Positions 9,983 to 20,301 of a stretch of 64,000 nucleotides of DNA are shown here, one piece after another; the stretch's first letter is position 1, and the number at the start of each line of letters is the position of its first letter. The position numbers were made by a program, and so were the translations under genes. The notes beneath the pieces are model-generated. The model did not search any database. It worked only from the letters and a program-made list of their open reading frames with translations, and was not told the DNA's origin. Source of the DNA: Prorocentrum cordatum (lineage: Eukaryota > Sar > Dinophyceae > Prorocentrales > Prorocentraceae); contig CAUYUJ010014589.1 of NCBI GenBank assembly GCA_963575745.1, forward strand, positions 325,001 to 389,000, read 5' to 3'.

Positions 9983-10178
9983 AGATCTCCCCAAGACCCT
10001 ACGATCCGACGTTGCGCGACGTAACATCGCGAGCAGTCACTACCAGAGCCCTAGACCCCATCGTTCTGTGGCATTCTTTTGCCAGATCGATATGTGAGGG
10101 TCCCAGAGCCCAACATCGGCTGAAACCGCCTGGCGTGCAAACATTGCGACGCGTGGATCTCAGGGCTAGACGGCTCAG

Positions 10179-10394
10179 GCGGACGAGGTCTGGATGAGCC
10201 AGCTGCCCATACAGGCAAAGGAGTTGCTCAAGTACCGGCTTATGCAGCGCGCCATAGGAGGCATGGCAGCGCTGCAGCGGATCGACGCCGACGCGCGCGG
10301 CTACTGGCGCCTCTTCTGCAAGGGGGCGATCACAAAGCAGTACTGGGACTCCGTGGTGGAGGTGGAGAAGGAGATCTCGCATGAGCTCGACAAG
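10179..10394 (+). CDS. Exon with a Sec66/Sec71-like segment
   Basis: A 72-codon exon. An AG acceptor ends at 10,178 (GGCTCAG), a GT donor follows AAG at 10,395, and both boundaries are phase 0. The peptide includes AKELLKYRLMQRAIG, GYWRLFCKGAITKQYWDSV and EKEISHELDK. The spacing LLK-x3-L-x2-RA...LF-x-KGAI-x3-YW...E-x5-E resembles the Sec66/Sec71 subunit of the post-translational ER translocation complex, where yeast has a comparable L-Y-x-NGAI pattern. That role (protein import into the ER with Sec63) is family knowledge, and the match is from recall, not a search. The expected downstream region and other exons were not found. MITE A copies lie upstream and a GAT array downstream, as expected for introns. 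Confidence 0.45.
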
Positions 10395-10685
10395 GTGCGC
10401 GGGCGACTGGGGGACCCTGAGATCTGGGCGTTGCAAGTTGTTCATGCCAGGCCTTCTCGCCTGGTGTCGGGCCCTGGGGCTATCATAGATCGATCTCGCT
10501 TCTCGCTCGGGTGGTGTCTTGGGCTCTGGTGGTGATGTTCCGCGACTTTGTATTGTTTCGCAGTGGTGCATGTCAGGGGAGGGGGGGGAGTATCGTTTCG
10601 GATCGGACCGGAGCCCCTCGGAAAGGCTTCCGTCTGAACTGTCTGAAGCCATTGCGGGGGGGGAGTGCTGTGACCACATGGCAAG
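10395..10685. other. Probable intron sequence after the Sec66-like exon
   Basis: Starts with GTGCGC; no further exon is recognised before the GAT array. Confidence 0.35.
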
Positions 10686-10689
10686 CAGC

Positions 10690-10691
10690 CC

Positions 10692-10732
<41 letters not shown>

Positions 10733-10975
10733 GTGATGATGAGGAGGATGATATTGTTGTTGATGATGATGGTGATGATGATGAGGATGGTGATCAGGAT
10801 CGTGGTGATGATGATGGTATGATGATGATGATGACGATGTTGATTATACTATTGATCCTGATGCTGATCATGATGATGATGATCGTGGTGGTGATGATGC
10901 TGATGATTATGATGTTGAGTTTGATGATGATGATGCTGATGCTGATGCTGCTGCTGATGATGATGCTGATTAAAT
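10690..10975. repeat. GAT microsatellite
   Basis: About 285 bp of GAT triplets with GGT, GAG and GCT variants. It yields poly-Asp or poly-Met frames that I do not regard as genes. Confidence 0.9.
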
Positions 10976-11600
10976 ATGTCGATGAGAAGGAAGAAGAGTA
11001 TGAGGGGGATTTCTGCAATAATTTTTTGGAGGGGCCGATGGCCAGTTCCGTCTACTGTGAAGGGCGCACCAGATCCACGGATCCGTATTCCATGTTAACG
11101 CGTACCCGAGTTGTACGGTCAGCAGCACCCATGAAAACGCGATGTCTGCTTTTGGGCCCGTCCAGCGCAGCATTCCGCTGACCCTCCTCCAGAAACACAG
11201 CGGTGCAGCGACGGTTGCACGCATGGCACCTCTCTGGGGAGGCGAGGAGAATGGCCTGATCTGCTTCCCGTACAGAGCTCACTGTTTCGGATTGGTTCAA
11301 CGGTTAAGAGAGCGAAATTGGGTCAAAGCGTAGCACATGATTGTGGAATCCAGGATGAAGTTTGCCAGGCGACTCGATGAGGGAAGCGACACTGCAAGCA
11401 ACATACCAGGACGAGGCAGGGAGGACGATGGACGACGAGCAGGAACGACAAGGCCGCGGGCGAGAGGAGGGGAGATGGGAGCCGGGATGAGGCAGGCGGG
11501 GCATGGGCAGCACACGGCGGCAGAGCCAGGGAGTGACTGAAGTCAGGGGCAACGGGGATGTGTTCGAGGTTCGCGGTTTTGAGAGGTTCCTTTTGGTTTT
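10976..11600. other. Unrecognised sequence
   Basis: No exon, RNA or repeat is supported. Confidence 0.4.
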
Positions 11601-11690
11601 CGGTGGTTTTCCAGGTGTTCTTCAGCAGCTGCGCCTCGCCGAGGGCGTTCCAGAGGTTCCCAGGTTTTCCCGAACGGCCTCCGTAGGCCC
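11600..11690 (+). repeat. Dispersed repeat shared with 55,650-55,750
   Basis: Both stretches contain CAGCAGCTGCGCCTCGCCG, preceded by TTCGCGG and GTTCC and followed by a CCG-rich end. Similarity is moderate over about 90-100 bp. Confidence 0.45.
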
Positions 11691-11717
11691 GAGTTACGGC
11701 TTGAAAGCCACCAGGGA

Positions 11718-11885
11718 CGAGAATAGGCTCATGGGGAGATGCATCGATTTTCAATCGCCCATTCATCGCCGATGGGGGCCTGACAGCCCTCCCTTCCAGG
11801 AACGTGCGGTCTCGCTGTCGGGGGCCAACTCGCCGATCTATCTGCGACGTATCGCCGAATTCTGCCCGATGCCTCCCCCCCTTCT
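11718..11885 (+). repeat. About 170-bp dispersed repeat, copy a
   Basis: Aligns with 13,603-13,772: ATAGGCTCA, CAATCGCCCATTCAT, GGGGCCTG.CAGCCC, then ATCGCCGA motifs and a final TCCCCC. The orientation is the same and divergence is moderate. Confidence 0.6.
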
Positions 11886-11889
11886 GCCA

Positions 11890-12800
11890 GTCCCTCGCCC
11901 GAGCGGTCCCCGTCGTGGAGGACGGGAAGGGGCTGATGGCACGGTGGTTTCGCGTTGTGTCGACCGGCGGCGACCCCGCCGCTGGTGTTTCATGTTGAAC
12001 GCCGCCAGCGCCACAGAATCGATCGATGTTGAACGATCTAACGTTTCAGAAACGACCGCTCGTTCAAGGTTGAACTATCCAGCGCGGTGTCAGAGACCAA
12101 CCGCTGAGGTCGGCACGACGCGAATTTGCCGTACTTGCTTCGATTTTCGGGTCTCGCTTTTCTCTGCGGCGGAGCCTGCAGCCGTTTTTCGGAACTGCGC
12201 ATCTGCAGCGGCGCGGCCGGTGCATGCACGCTCCAGCGCTTGGGGGGCGCAGAGCGTCTCGAGGGCGAAGTCGCAAACTGAATCGAGATCGGAAGTGCTC
12301 TTGATGCCTTGGGCTTGGGCCACGAGGGAAAGGAGGGAGGAAGGGAGGAAACTCAGAGGAGGAAGAGGTACCCATGCCTCTACCTTCCCTCATTCTCCTT
12401 CTCTTCGGCCTCCTGGGAGGCTCTCGTCGTCAGGGCAGGATTTGCCTCGAAATTCTGGTCAGAACGCACCCTGGGAGAGGCCTGGGGAGTAGCAGTATCG
12501 GTACATTTTGGTCTCCCAAGAAACGACGAGGGCGGAGCAGGGAGAAAACCAACGTGCAGCAGGACGAGACTCAGGCGGGATGATGTTACCAGCCTGAAGC
12601 ATATCTTTACCCCCATGTCGTTGCCATCACCACACCTTGGTGCCGATCTTCTTGAGGATTCCCTCAGCTCCTGAGTGCTCATCCCTAAGATTGCTATCGC
12701 CCTGGCCCTTCCGCGGGGAGCTAAACTCCTCACCAGCCACACCGACCACAGGCCAGGAAGATTGCCACCGCCCTGGGTTTGCCAATCATACGAATACAGT
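11890..12800. other. Unrecognised sequence
   Basis: An open frame covers part of this stretch, but its composition changes with local base content and it has no matching splice signals or family features, so I do not call a gene. Confidence 0.4.
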
Positions 12801-12975
12801 CGGAGCGATATGTAAGATCGAGGTCGGTTCGGGGAAGGTGCCCTAATGTTCTGCGTGCTTGTTGGATTATCTTGTGCATCCTGGGGAGGGTACCCTTGGA
12901 TGTTATGTGTGTTCTGGCCGGCGGAGGGTCTCATTCTCTTGAAAGATGTCCTTCTGTCCTAGGTCCGACTGTAGA
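12801..12975 (+). repeat. About 190-bp dispersed repeat R190, copy A
   Basis: Matches 60,488-60,670 almost throughout: GTAAGATCGAGGTCGGTTC, CTTGTGCA.CCTGGGGAGGG, CCTTGGATGTT and GGCCGGCGGAGGGTCTC. A third copy near 54,720-55,112 is split by an inserted MITE. Confidence 0.75.
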
Positions 12976-13020
12976 CATAAGCTCGATGCTGGTTAGGCTG
13001 GGGGGGGCCAGCCCCGCCAG

Positions 13021-13206
13021 CCGGAGGTGAAGGCCGAGGCGGCGGCCGTCGAGCCGACGCAAGACCCGCGCAAGCTGATCTCGGAGGCGATGCAGTTCCT
13101 CACGCGCTACGGCGACCGACTGCCGTCTGCCGAGGACATCGCCGGCAGCGCCGACGTCTTCGCGGACGCCGCCGCCCTGGTTGGGGGGCAACTCGATGAA
13201 CTATAA
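13021..13206 (+). CDS. Terminal exon, unknown product
   Basis: The frame begins after CCGCCAG (AG at 13,019-13,020) and runs 61 codons to TAA at 13,204-13,206. Protein-like stretches are TQDPRKLISEAMQFLTRYGD and SAEDIAGSADVFADAAALVG, ending QLDEL-stop. The composition (acidic, Ala-rich, amphipathic) is unlike the surrounding non-coding DNA. It starts in phase 0, as other exons here do. It could be the last exon of the same transcript as the Sec66-like exon 2.6 kb upstream, but nothing links them directly. No domain is recognised. The end QLDEL resembles but does not match an ER-retention KDEL motif. Confidence 0.55.
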   Translation, partial: PEVKAEAAAVEPTQDPRKLISEAMQFLTRYGDRLPSAEDIAGSADVFADAAALVGGQLDEL

Positions 13207-13602
13207 TCTGGAGGGCCGAAGTGGGCACTCCTACTTTCATTAGGAGGGTCGGTCAGATTTGGAGGGGGTCTGATTTGAGCTGCCTTGGAGGGCTCTGGGG
13301 GGCCTGAGCAACAGGCTGCCCTGTCATGGCTTGTCGGGGGGATTTCTAATCTTGCTTGTCTTGGAGGTCTGTGACCCCCCCTTTGATATGGGATTCGGAG
13401 TGCGGAGAGGACGGTGGCGAGGGCCGACAGCAGTTCTTGCTCACTCTGCGCACGACTCGCTGCCTGCACCGCCGCGGGCGTTGTCCATTTTTGAGGCGCA
13501 CGGTCGCCTGCCTAGAGCAGCGGCCGCTGTCGCATCTGGAAAACGTGTGCTGCTGGACGTCGTACAATTTGTTCGCACCATCTCGGGCGTGCTGACGTCA
13601 GA

Positions 13603-13772
13603 GGGGGATAGGCTCAGGCGGGGATGTATCGACCCCGCCCACAATCGCCCATTCATTGCCGACAGGGGCCTGGCAGCCCAACTCCGCTCAGGGCCATGTC
13701 GTTTTGCTATCGGTGGCAAATCGCCGATTCATCGGCGTGTCGCCGACTCCAGGCCGATGTTCCCCCACCTGA
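13603..13772 (+). repeat. About 170-bp dispersed repeat, copy b
   Basis: Partner of 11,718-11,885. It ends with ATCGCCGATTCATCGGCG, itself a small inverted repeat. Confidence 0.6.
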
Positions 13773-13797
13773 GCTGTCCCCCCCTGAGCTGCGGCCC

Positions 13798-13985
13798 CCT
13801 TAGCTGGCTGGGTTCTCAGGTTGCCCAGCACTGGTTCGGGCCAGCAGGAATGAGGGAGACAGAGGCCTCCTCGTCGCCACGGCTGGTCGCGACTCGGGGA
13901 GCCGGTCAGCTTCGACTCCGGGTCCGGGGACCGACTGATGGCGGATTTGCCCTCGCCACCCCCGCTCTTGTTAGATTTTTGTGTG
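13798..13985 (+). repeat. Dispersed repeat shared with 48,600-48,775
   Basis: Common blocks are GCCCAGCACTGGTT, CCTCCTCGTCGCCACG, GACCGA and GCGGATTTGCCCTC, in the same order and orientation. Confidence 0.6.
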
Positions 13986-14017
13986 GCCCCATGCAGCGCA
14001 GACCCCCTGGTCGCACC

Positions 14018-14170
14018 CAAGAAGAAACTGCGTTCGCGTACATTTTCGAATGCCAGCGCGGATTTCTCAGGTTGGCGCTGGCCCCCCTGGAGGCACCTCT
14101 GGCCAGCGCCGACCTCCGAAGTCCGTCCGGAACCCCGAAAAGTTCGTGTGTTCGTGTAGCTGTACTTGTT
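14018..14170. mobile_element. MITE-like element family A, diverged copy 4
   Basis: The inner inverted ends are CCAGCGCGGATTTC...GGTTGGCGCTGG and CCAGCGCCGACCTCC. The outer arms AAGAAGAAACTGCG and the inverse of ACTTGTTCTGG weakly follow the family pattern. It lacks the GGAGCTCC core, so the assignment is tentative. Confidence 0.35.
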
Positions 14171-14199
14171 CTGGCCATCTCTTTTTTACTGAGCCCCAA

Positions 14200-17100
14200 A
14201 CTGCTTCCTACAGTGCAATATTCGTGGTGCAATGTATGCAGTTGAAGTGATTTTCGCAAACGAGTTGACACTTCCCATGCTCTTGCAAACATCCCACACA
14301 CCCACCCGCAACTTGGGCGCGGTATCGTGGCAACGTCGACAGCGGCATGCACGATTATGCTACTAGCGATGCTGGTGACGATGTTGACAACGACGAAGGC
14401 CTGGTCAGTGCGGGCGCCGATGCTGATCACGCCGACGACGATGACGGCGTATTCGCGTCGGTGATGAAGGTTATGGAAAGAGTTCGACATGCGCGCGCGG
14501 CCGACGCGCGAGAGTGGCCCGCATGGTTTTATTTGGCACGGATTGTGCCCGCCCCCAGCACTCGCACAAAGGGCGCGCGGATGATGTCGGGAGGCGGCGC
14601 GAGAGGCCCGCTTGGCAGAATTCGACCACAACGTTGAGCAACTTTTGGTTTTCTCAAGAATTCTCACGGGCGCGAGCGCACGCTTTTTTGACAACTGACG
14701 TTGCGAAAACCATGTGTTCTCTTATGTTTTTTGGACGTTCGGTTTTGAAGTGGTTCCGGAACCAAAGGTTCTTGACGGTCTTCGGCATGCGCGCGCGACG
14801 ACGCGCGCGCGTGCGTTTCGTTATTTATTCGTTTTTCCGCATAAGGGTTCTCGCGACGGCACGCGCGGAAGGGCGTCCGACCGATGTCGACGCGCGCGCG
14901 AAGCCCGCTTGGTAACATGTTGTGGCACTGCTTGCTGAGTTTGTTTTTAGGATTTGCAAGAGCGCGCGCGTAAGTTTGCTTTGTAAATCCGCGTTGCGAA
15001 ACCAAGTGTTTTTATATGTTTTGTTTGGCCACTCGAGTTCGACATCCTTACGGTGCAGACGGTTTTTGAAGGATATCGGCATGCGAGCGCGACGACTCGC
15101 GCGTTTGCACGTCGTCCCGGATTTTGCAAAAGGATTTCTGACATGTCAGGAGTTGTGGTGAACGAGTGCGCGCGAATTGCATTTGTTGCCGAGGATGGCG
15201 GGGGCGGGGGGGGGTGCAATGCCGGCCGGGCTGGGTGAGTTTGCACTTAGGATGGGTGATGGGGCAGAATCCAATGCAACCTGCAAGTCGGACGGGGATG
15301 GGGTAGCCCCGGGGGGTAGAGTCCTTTTAGACAGAGAATTAATAATATAGGCATGATGCAGTAAAAGTGGCGGAGTTGACATTGATTTCCTCGCGCGTGA
15401 CCGCCTCCCATGGTCGCGCCGACATCCCGCCCGCCCGCCGGCAACTTGGTTTGCAAAAAACACGCGGCGGCTTCTGCGATGAGTGCTTCGCGCTGTCTGG
15501 CGCGTCGCTGCTGCCGCGCTATCGCGCGCAGGCTCGCGCGCAGAGCGGCCAACTAGTCTGGGGCGACCGGCGGGGCTGGCGCTGGCCGTTGCGAAATTCC
15601 CGGCGCGTCTTGCAGGCCGCTGACGCGCGGGCGCATCAGTGCGAGTCGGCGATCCGGTCGGGCGCGGTATCACGGCGACGTCGAGAACGGCATGCGCCAC
15701 GATGATAGTAGCGACGCTGGTGACGATGACGATGACGGCGCCGACGCTGATAACGCCGATGACGATGGTGTCCTCGCGTCGGCGATGAAGGTCATGGGGG
15801 GGCTTCGATGCGCGCGCGTGGCCGACGCGCGCGAGTGGCCCGCGTGGAGTCATTGTCGCCCATCGTGCCTCCTCCCCGCTCGCGCGCAAGGACTGATTTT
15901 CGACGTGGGCGCGCGAGGGGCGCGTTCGGTAGCATTTGATGAACGCGTGAAATACCTCTGGTCTGCTCAAACATTTCGTTCGGTAACATGTGATGAACGC
16001 GTGAAATAGCTGCGGTCTGTTCAAACATGTGCAAAAGCCCGGGCGCAGTTTTACCGTGCATGACATGCTTGTTGCAACGCCGTGTTGTTTTGTTTATATA
16101 TATAATGGTTTCGGGGCATCCGGTTTTGACCTCCAAGCTGAATGATGGCTTTGCAGAATTTCGTGACGCAGCGCGCCATGGTGCGCGCGCGTGCACTTTA
16201 TCATGTTTTCGTGCTCGATGGTTTCGACGACGCGCGCGCGGGCAAAAAGGCGCTCGGAAGATTCCGACGCGCGCGCGCGAGGGCCACGTTTGGAAACGTT
16301 TGATGAGCACGTTGGAAAATACTGTTGGTTTTCCAGGGATGCGGCAACAAAGTGAACGCAGTTTGTTGCATGCACTTCCTGCCGCGGAATCGTTGTTGTT
16401 TCTGCTGTTTTCGGGGCGGCGGATATTGGCCCCCCTACGAAACCGCGCGTTTGTTGAGAGGGTTCGGGGGTGCGCTCGCGACGACGCGCGCGCGCGTACT
16501 CCGTCAGTTTTCTTCCGCAGATGGGTCGTTGAAGCAAGGGTTTGGAGATGGGAAAGTGCGCGAGCATGTTTTTTTTTTTTTCCCCTTTGCCAGGGGCGGC
16601 GAAGGCGGGGGGGGGGGCGGGCGGGGGGGCGATGCCAGGTTGGTTGAGATTTTTTGAGTTAGCATGTAGAGGGGGGATTCGGTTTCAGCGTTTGTTCTTT
16701 GTGCACTTCCCAAAGGGTTGCGGATCATCGGGGGTGGCTGATCATTATTTTTTTTTGGAATCATTATCTGCGTGGTGCAATCTACCTTGTGCAATCTATC
16801 TCGCAGTGCAATATATGTGGTGCAGTTTCTTCGGTGAAGCACATAAGCATATGCAGCGTGCTGTCCGCGTGGCGCAATCTACGCAGTGCAATTAATTCCT
16901 CTTCGCAGCGAGTTGCCCACTCCACTGCTCGCGCAGACATTCCACCCGCCCGCCCGCAACCTGGTTTTCAAACCTCATGCGGCGGCGATTGCGATGAGTG
17001 CTCGACGCTGGCTGGTGCATCTCCGCGCCCGCGCCGGCCCGCGCATTCGCGCGCTTGCAGCGGCCAAGTAGTTCGGCGCGACCGACGCGGCCGCGGCGGT

Positions 17101-17930
17101 GCTGACCGCTCGGCGCATCCAGGCGGGCACTTGAGTGCGAGTCGGCGACTCGGGCGGGCGCGGTATCATGGCCACGTCGGCAATTGTAGACGCGACGATG
17201 ATGATAGTACCGATGTTGGCGACGATGCTGACAGCGACGACGGCGCGGCCAGTGATGGCGCCGATGCCGATCGCGCCGACGACGATGACGGCGTCTTCGC
17301 GTCGGTGATGCAAGTTGTGAAAAATGGGATTCGACAGCGCGCGCGGCAGACGCGCGGGAGCGGTCGGCACTGTATTCTCTGACGCGCATCGCGCCACCCC
17401 AGCACGCGCGCATTGACGTTCGAACGATTTCGACATGTGCGCGCGGAGCCCGCTTGGTATCATGTTCTGAAAATGTCGGAAAATGCGTAGGTTTTTGTTT
17501 GTGTTAAAAGAAAACGAAAAATAATTGAAACCATTTTTAAAATGAGAATTCGCAAGAGCGGGCGCGCGTGTTTTTTGGTGCAACTTCGCTTTGCGAAACC
17601 AAGCGTTTCGCATGGTTTTTTGGGCGCTCGATTTTGACATCCTTCCGACGCCATGAGGTTCTTGCAGGATTTCGGCATGCGCGCGCGACGACGCGCGCGC
17701 GCGTGCTCCATTTTGCACGGGGTCATGGCACATGTTCCATGAACGAATTTGCGCGCATTAGGGCTCTTTGCAGCAGATGACGGGGGGGGGGGGGGCGATG
17801 CCAGCCTGGCCGCGATACGCGATGTGATGAACTCACAGGTAGGATGGGCACTGGGTCAGAATCCCTTGGGGGGGGTAACCTCAGGGGGGGGGGGGGGCTG
17901 GTAGAACAGTTTTTTATATATATCCTTTTC
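14200..17930 (+). repeat. Tandem triplication of a 1-1.5 kb unit with (CG)n hairpins
   Basis: Three diverged units, roughly 14.2-15.34, 15.35-16.89 and 16.90-17.93 kb. Each has a CCGCCCGCCCGCAAC-like start, GCGCGGTATCATGGC.ACGTCG, a GACGATGACGGCGT stretch, and one or more copies of a 200-250 bp block with GCGAAACCAAG, TTGACATCCTT and TTTCGGCATGCGCGCGC. The hairpin at 14,785-14,814 has arms GCATGCGCGCGC and GCGCGCGCGTGC around GACGAC. The unit end has a G-run followed by CGATGCCA. Matching peptides can be read in corresponding minus frames of the three units, but also in plus frames, so coding is not established. Confidence 0.6.
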
Positions 17931-17936
17931 GTAACA

Positions 17937-17995
17937 CGTCCGAATGCCGACTGCGGGGCTGCAAACCCCGCCGCCCCGCAGTCTGCATTCGGACG
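17937..17995. repeat. 23-bp stem hairpin (foldback)
   Basis: CGTCCGAATGC at 17,937 and the following GACTGCGGGGC pair with GCCCCGCAGTC and GCATTCGGACG (17,973-17,995). This is 22 of 23 positions around a 13-nt loop, directly after a T-run and TATATATATCC. Confidence 0.8.
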
Positions 17996-18059
17996 GTCTG
18001 CGATCCCGACCTCGTTTTCGTCTGCGCGGCATTGAGGAGGAGGACGTAGGAGTAGACTG

Positions 18060-19260
18060 AGACAGTGAGGGTGGGGACGAAAAGGTTTCTTGGGGCGTTT
18101 TTGGTGACTCCTGGGGCCTCCTGCGAGATTCCTGAAAGCTTCTCGGTGGCTTTTTGGGGGCCTCATGGGGCCTCTTGAGAGCCTCTTGGGGCTTTTTGGA
18201 GAACTCTAGGCCCGTCTGACGCCCTCGCAGGCCGTCTTGAGGGCCTCCTTGGGTAGTCCTAGTACCCCTTTGGAGTGCTTCAGGGTCGTCCTGAGGCCTT
18301 TTTGGGAGTCCCTTGGGCGATCTTGGGGTCGTCATGCGTCGACTTGGGGCCATCTTGGGGGCCTCTTGAATTGTCTTTGAGCTATCTTGGAAGGCTCTTG
18401 GCTTGGGCCCTTCTGGGCGGTCGGAGTCCGAAGCGGGCGAGAACCTCGCAATCTTTCAAACGCGCGAGGCTAATCAATGATTTTAGTTTCTTCGAGCTCT
18501 CCGGGCCGTCATGGCGGCCTCTTGGGGCTCTCTCGGGCCGTCATGGTGGCCTTTTGGGCCGTCAGGAGACCGTCTTGAAGGACTCTTGAGCTGCCTTGGG
18601 CCATCTTGAGCTGCGTTGGTTGTCGTCATGGCTGTTTCGGAAGCCGTCTTCGAGGCGACGATGCCCCTACGAATGCCCGAACCATCTCAAGAGGCCCCCC
18701 CAATACGGCCCAGTAGGTCTCCAAGAGGTCATCCAGGAGGACCGAGGCCAGCAGCGTTGATTTCCCACAGATGTTTGAAGAGTTCGAACTTCTGGCATGT
18801 TTGGGTTTCCGACCGCCCAAGACAGCCTATGAGGCGTCAAGTTTCAAGGCCGTCTCGGGGCTTTCTGGGTAGCCGCTTGGGCGGTCTTTGAGCCGACTTG
18901 GGTTCCTCTTGGGAGCCCCTTGGACTGTCTTAAAGCTATCTCGGAGGCCTCTTGGGGGCTTCTTGGGCCGTCTTGGGCGGTCAGAAACCTGAACATGCGA
19001 GAACTTCAAACTCTTTCAAGCACCTGGGGATCATCAGTGGTTTTGCACCCCCCCATCCACCCCCTCGGGCTCTCCAGGAAGGCCTCTTGGAGCTTCTTGG
19101 GCCGTCTTGAGGGCCTCTTAGGCCGTCTTGAGGCTGTTTTGAGACACCCTTGCGCTTTCTTGGGTCGTCTTGAGCCGCGTTGGCGCCGTCTCGGCTGTCT
19201 TGGAAGCCCTCTCGCAGGCCATCCTGGCCGCCCGGAAGCCGAACTGACCGCCAGGCAGTA
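18060..19260 (+). repeat. CTTGGG minisatellite block 1
   Basis: About 1.2 kb of degenerate units of the form GGCCTCTTGGGGCCGTCTTG. Embedded are three non-satellite modules with GAGAAC.TC, TTTCAAACAC or TTTGAAGAG and ATCA.TG.TTTT (about 18,416-18,500, 18,752-18,835 inverted, 18,975-19,050). The same modules occur in blocks at 41.2 and 50.4 kb. Weak protein-like frames here come from the repeat. Confidence 0.75.
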
Positions 19261-19479
19261 TTTTCAGAGGGGTCGTTTTTTAGGGGCGCGTGCGTCGAGG
19301 GGGGGGGGGGGTCGGGCCTAGAAAATTCAAACACGCCTCCCAGGAACATGTTGGCATTCTAGCACGCCCACTCCGTGCAGGCACGGTGGCGGTTATGGTT
19401 TTACCCCTATACGACAACCCTCATGAGGATGATGCGGAGGTTTTTGGGGAAAAGGGGAGGAACAAACGTCCCACTCAAT
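19261..19479. other. G-rich linker between two repeat arrays
   Basis: Contains a 12-G run and TTTTTGGGGAAAAGGGGAGG. No gene is supported. Confidence 0.4.
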
Positions 19480-19810
19480 CGACATCGCTATAGATCTCGT
19501 TGCCGATCTCACAATCGATATCACTATCCCTCTCACTGTCGATCTCATAATCGATCCCACTATGGACTTCCTTGCCGATCTCACCATCGATCTCATTGTC
19601 GATCTCATGATCGATCTCACTATCGATTCCACTATATATCTAGCTATCGATACCATCATCGACATCATACGGATTATACTAAGTATCGCACAGGCGATCT
19701 CAGTATCGACCTTACGATCGATCTCACTATCGATCCCAGTATTGTTTTGACTATCCATTGTATTATCGACCGCACTATCAATCAAACTATCGATCGCACT
19801 GTCAATTCTT
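19480..19810 (+). repeat. 12-bp ATCGATCTCACT array 1
   Basis: Degenerate 12-bp units, with frequent ATCGAT and GATC, over about 330 bp. The period equals four codons, giving an IDLT-like peptide in one frame; this is a repeat artefact. A sister array is at 41,617-42,035. Confidence 0.85.
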
Positions 19811-20058
19811 GACGCGCCGCGGAGCACCCCCCTCTGGACTGTCTGTCCGACTGTGACGACGATGCTTCCGACGAGGTGGCCTTGCTCTGGTGGCGTTTTC
19901 CCCCCCACCAGGCTGGCGCCTTCCCTCTGTCTGCTTTCCGACTACGCCTTGTTGGGTCTTCGACTGCCTGTGTCGCCGCATGGCTCTCTTCCCCCCCCCT
20001 TGCTTTTCTGGTTTGCGGCTATCGGCTGCGCCCCCCTCTTCCTTCGCGACAACTGCAG

Positions 20059-20301
20059 TGGCGGTGTAAAGGCCTGGCCCGAACATTGGGCGCCCCCGAA
20101 GAGTTCGTCGTGATCTTTGCGCGGGCCCCGCGCGGGGTTGGCGCGATGGGTTATTTCGCGACTGAAAATGATGCGCCCGATCTGGTTTGTGCTGCGCTTG
20201 TTTTACGCGCCACGCATGCACCGATGTTTTACATGATGTCGCAACTCCGCGTCGCATTCGACGCATGGATGGAATCGGGGCACACAATTTTAGCACACCA
20301 G
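20059..20301 (+). CDS. Internal exon, unknown product
   Basis: 81 codons between AACTGCAG (AG at 20,057-20,058) and CACCAG followed by GTAACA (GT at 20,302). Both boundaries are phase 0. The reading is fully protein-like: GAPEEFVVIFARAPRGVGAM, GYFATENDAPDLVCAALVLR, APMFYMMSQLRVAFDAWMES. It mixes hydrophobic beta-like and helical segments with no low complexity. No partner exon is recognised in the 900 bp downstream; the polypyrimidine-rich CCCCCCTTGC... upstream fits an acceptor region. The family is not recognised. Confidence 0.6.

Noticed and set aside
11281-11340. Possible tRNA (TTCGGATTGGTTCAACGG)
   Set aside because: A B-box-like string without a matching A-box, acceptor stem or anticodon arm. 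No tRNA was supported anywhere in the window.
11503-12492. 329-codon plus-strand frame
   Set aside because: Includes a dispersed repeat copy, has no splice signals in matching phase and shows shifting composition.
13331-14245. 304-codon plus-strand frame
   Set aside because: Crosses two dispersed repeats and a MITE-like element whose relatives elsewhere are not open in this frame.
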